Assembly: GCA_036749735.1 (NCBI GenBank)
Contig: DAINXV010000001.1
Location: 894,167-958,166 of the forward strand
Reading direction: 5' to 3'
DNA from: Lawsonella sp012842085
GTDB taxonomy: Bacteria; Actinomycetota; Actinomycetes; Mycobacteriales; Mycobacteriaceae
Length of the DNA stretch: 64,000 bases
Shown here: positions 63,958-64,000 of the stretch, piece after piece
How the letters are laid out: every line of letters begins with the position of its first letter
Numbering within the stretch: position 1 is the first letter of the stretch
Made by a program: the position numbers and the translations under genes
The notes under the pieces: generated by a model
The model's input: the letters and a program-made list of their open reading frames with translations, nothing else
Databases searched by the model: none
What the model was told of the DNA's origin: nothing

Positions 63958-64000
63958 CCGCACGAGGTAAAAGTAAAATTTTATCCGGCTTATCAATCCG

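Overview
The window (about 64 kb, GC-rich, with leader peptides, GTG/TTG starts and short actinobacterial intergenic gaps) comes from a mycolic-acid-making actinobacterium of the order Mycobacteriales/Corynebacteriales. The evidence is a Pks13-type condensing polyketide synthase, FadD32-type fatty-acyl-AMP ligases, UDP-galactopyranose mutase, galactofuranosyltransferase GlfT2, a DPPR-synthase-like UbiA protein and an antigen-85-type mycolyltransferase. Secreted lipases beside glycerol-uptake and glycerol-oxidation genes suggest a host-lipid-scavenging lifestyle such as that of a skin commensal. Lawsonella or a relative would fit, but the species is an inference that I could not test.

Layout. 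1-3.1 kb: a glycine-rich single-pass membrane protein, a secreted triacylglycerol-lipase-like hydrolase and a beta-lactamase-fold lipoprotein. 3.3-22.0 kb: one tightly packed operon for a thiazoline-type nonribosomal peptide. It holds a giant NRPS interrupted by a one-base frameshift, a second NRPS, a saccharopine-dehydrogenase-like oxidoreductase, a thiazolinyl imide reductase and a type II thioesterase. 22.2-25.7 kb: two YbtP/YbtQ- or IrtA/IrtB-like ABC half-transporters. DtxR/IdeR-like iron boxes precede both units, so the product is probably an iron-regulated metallophore. Its loading module is a fatty-acyl-AMP ligase rather than a salicylate or DHB ligase, and this is the most novel item in the window. 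25.8-29.4 kb: a small secreted protein, an ABC-2 transporter pair and a secreted PAP2 phosphatase.

29.6-46.7 kb: a lipid-utilisation region. It has four secreted LIP-family lipases (one alone, three in tandem), two tandem FadD32-like ligases, glycerol kinase GlpK, glycerol facilitator GlpF, glycerol-3-phosphate dehydrogenase GlpD, a PlsC-type acyltransferase with a long charged helical tail, and a HAD phosphatase. The lipases could release glycerol and fatty acids from host lipids. GlpF/GlpK/GlpD would take up and oxidise the glycerol, while PlsC and the acyl-AMP ligases re-use the acyl chains (inference).

47.2-64 kb: the conserved cell-envelope cluster: glf, glfT2, a 66-aa protein, a PAP2 phosphatase (Rv3807c-like), a DUF732-like lipoprotein, two more FadD32-like ligases, pks13, ubiA and a mycolyltransferase. 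The order is rearranged relative to Mycobacterium and Corynebacterium, and no aftB or accD4 is seen inside the window. I saw no tRNA, rRNA, CRISPR array or insertion sequence.
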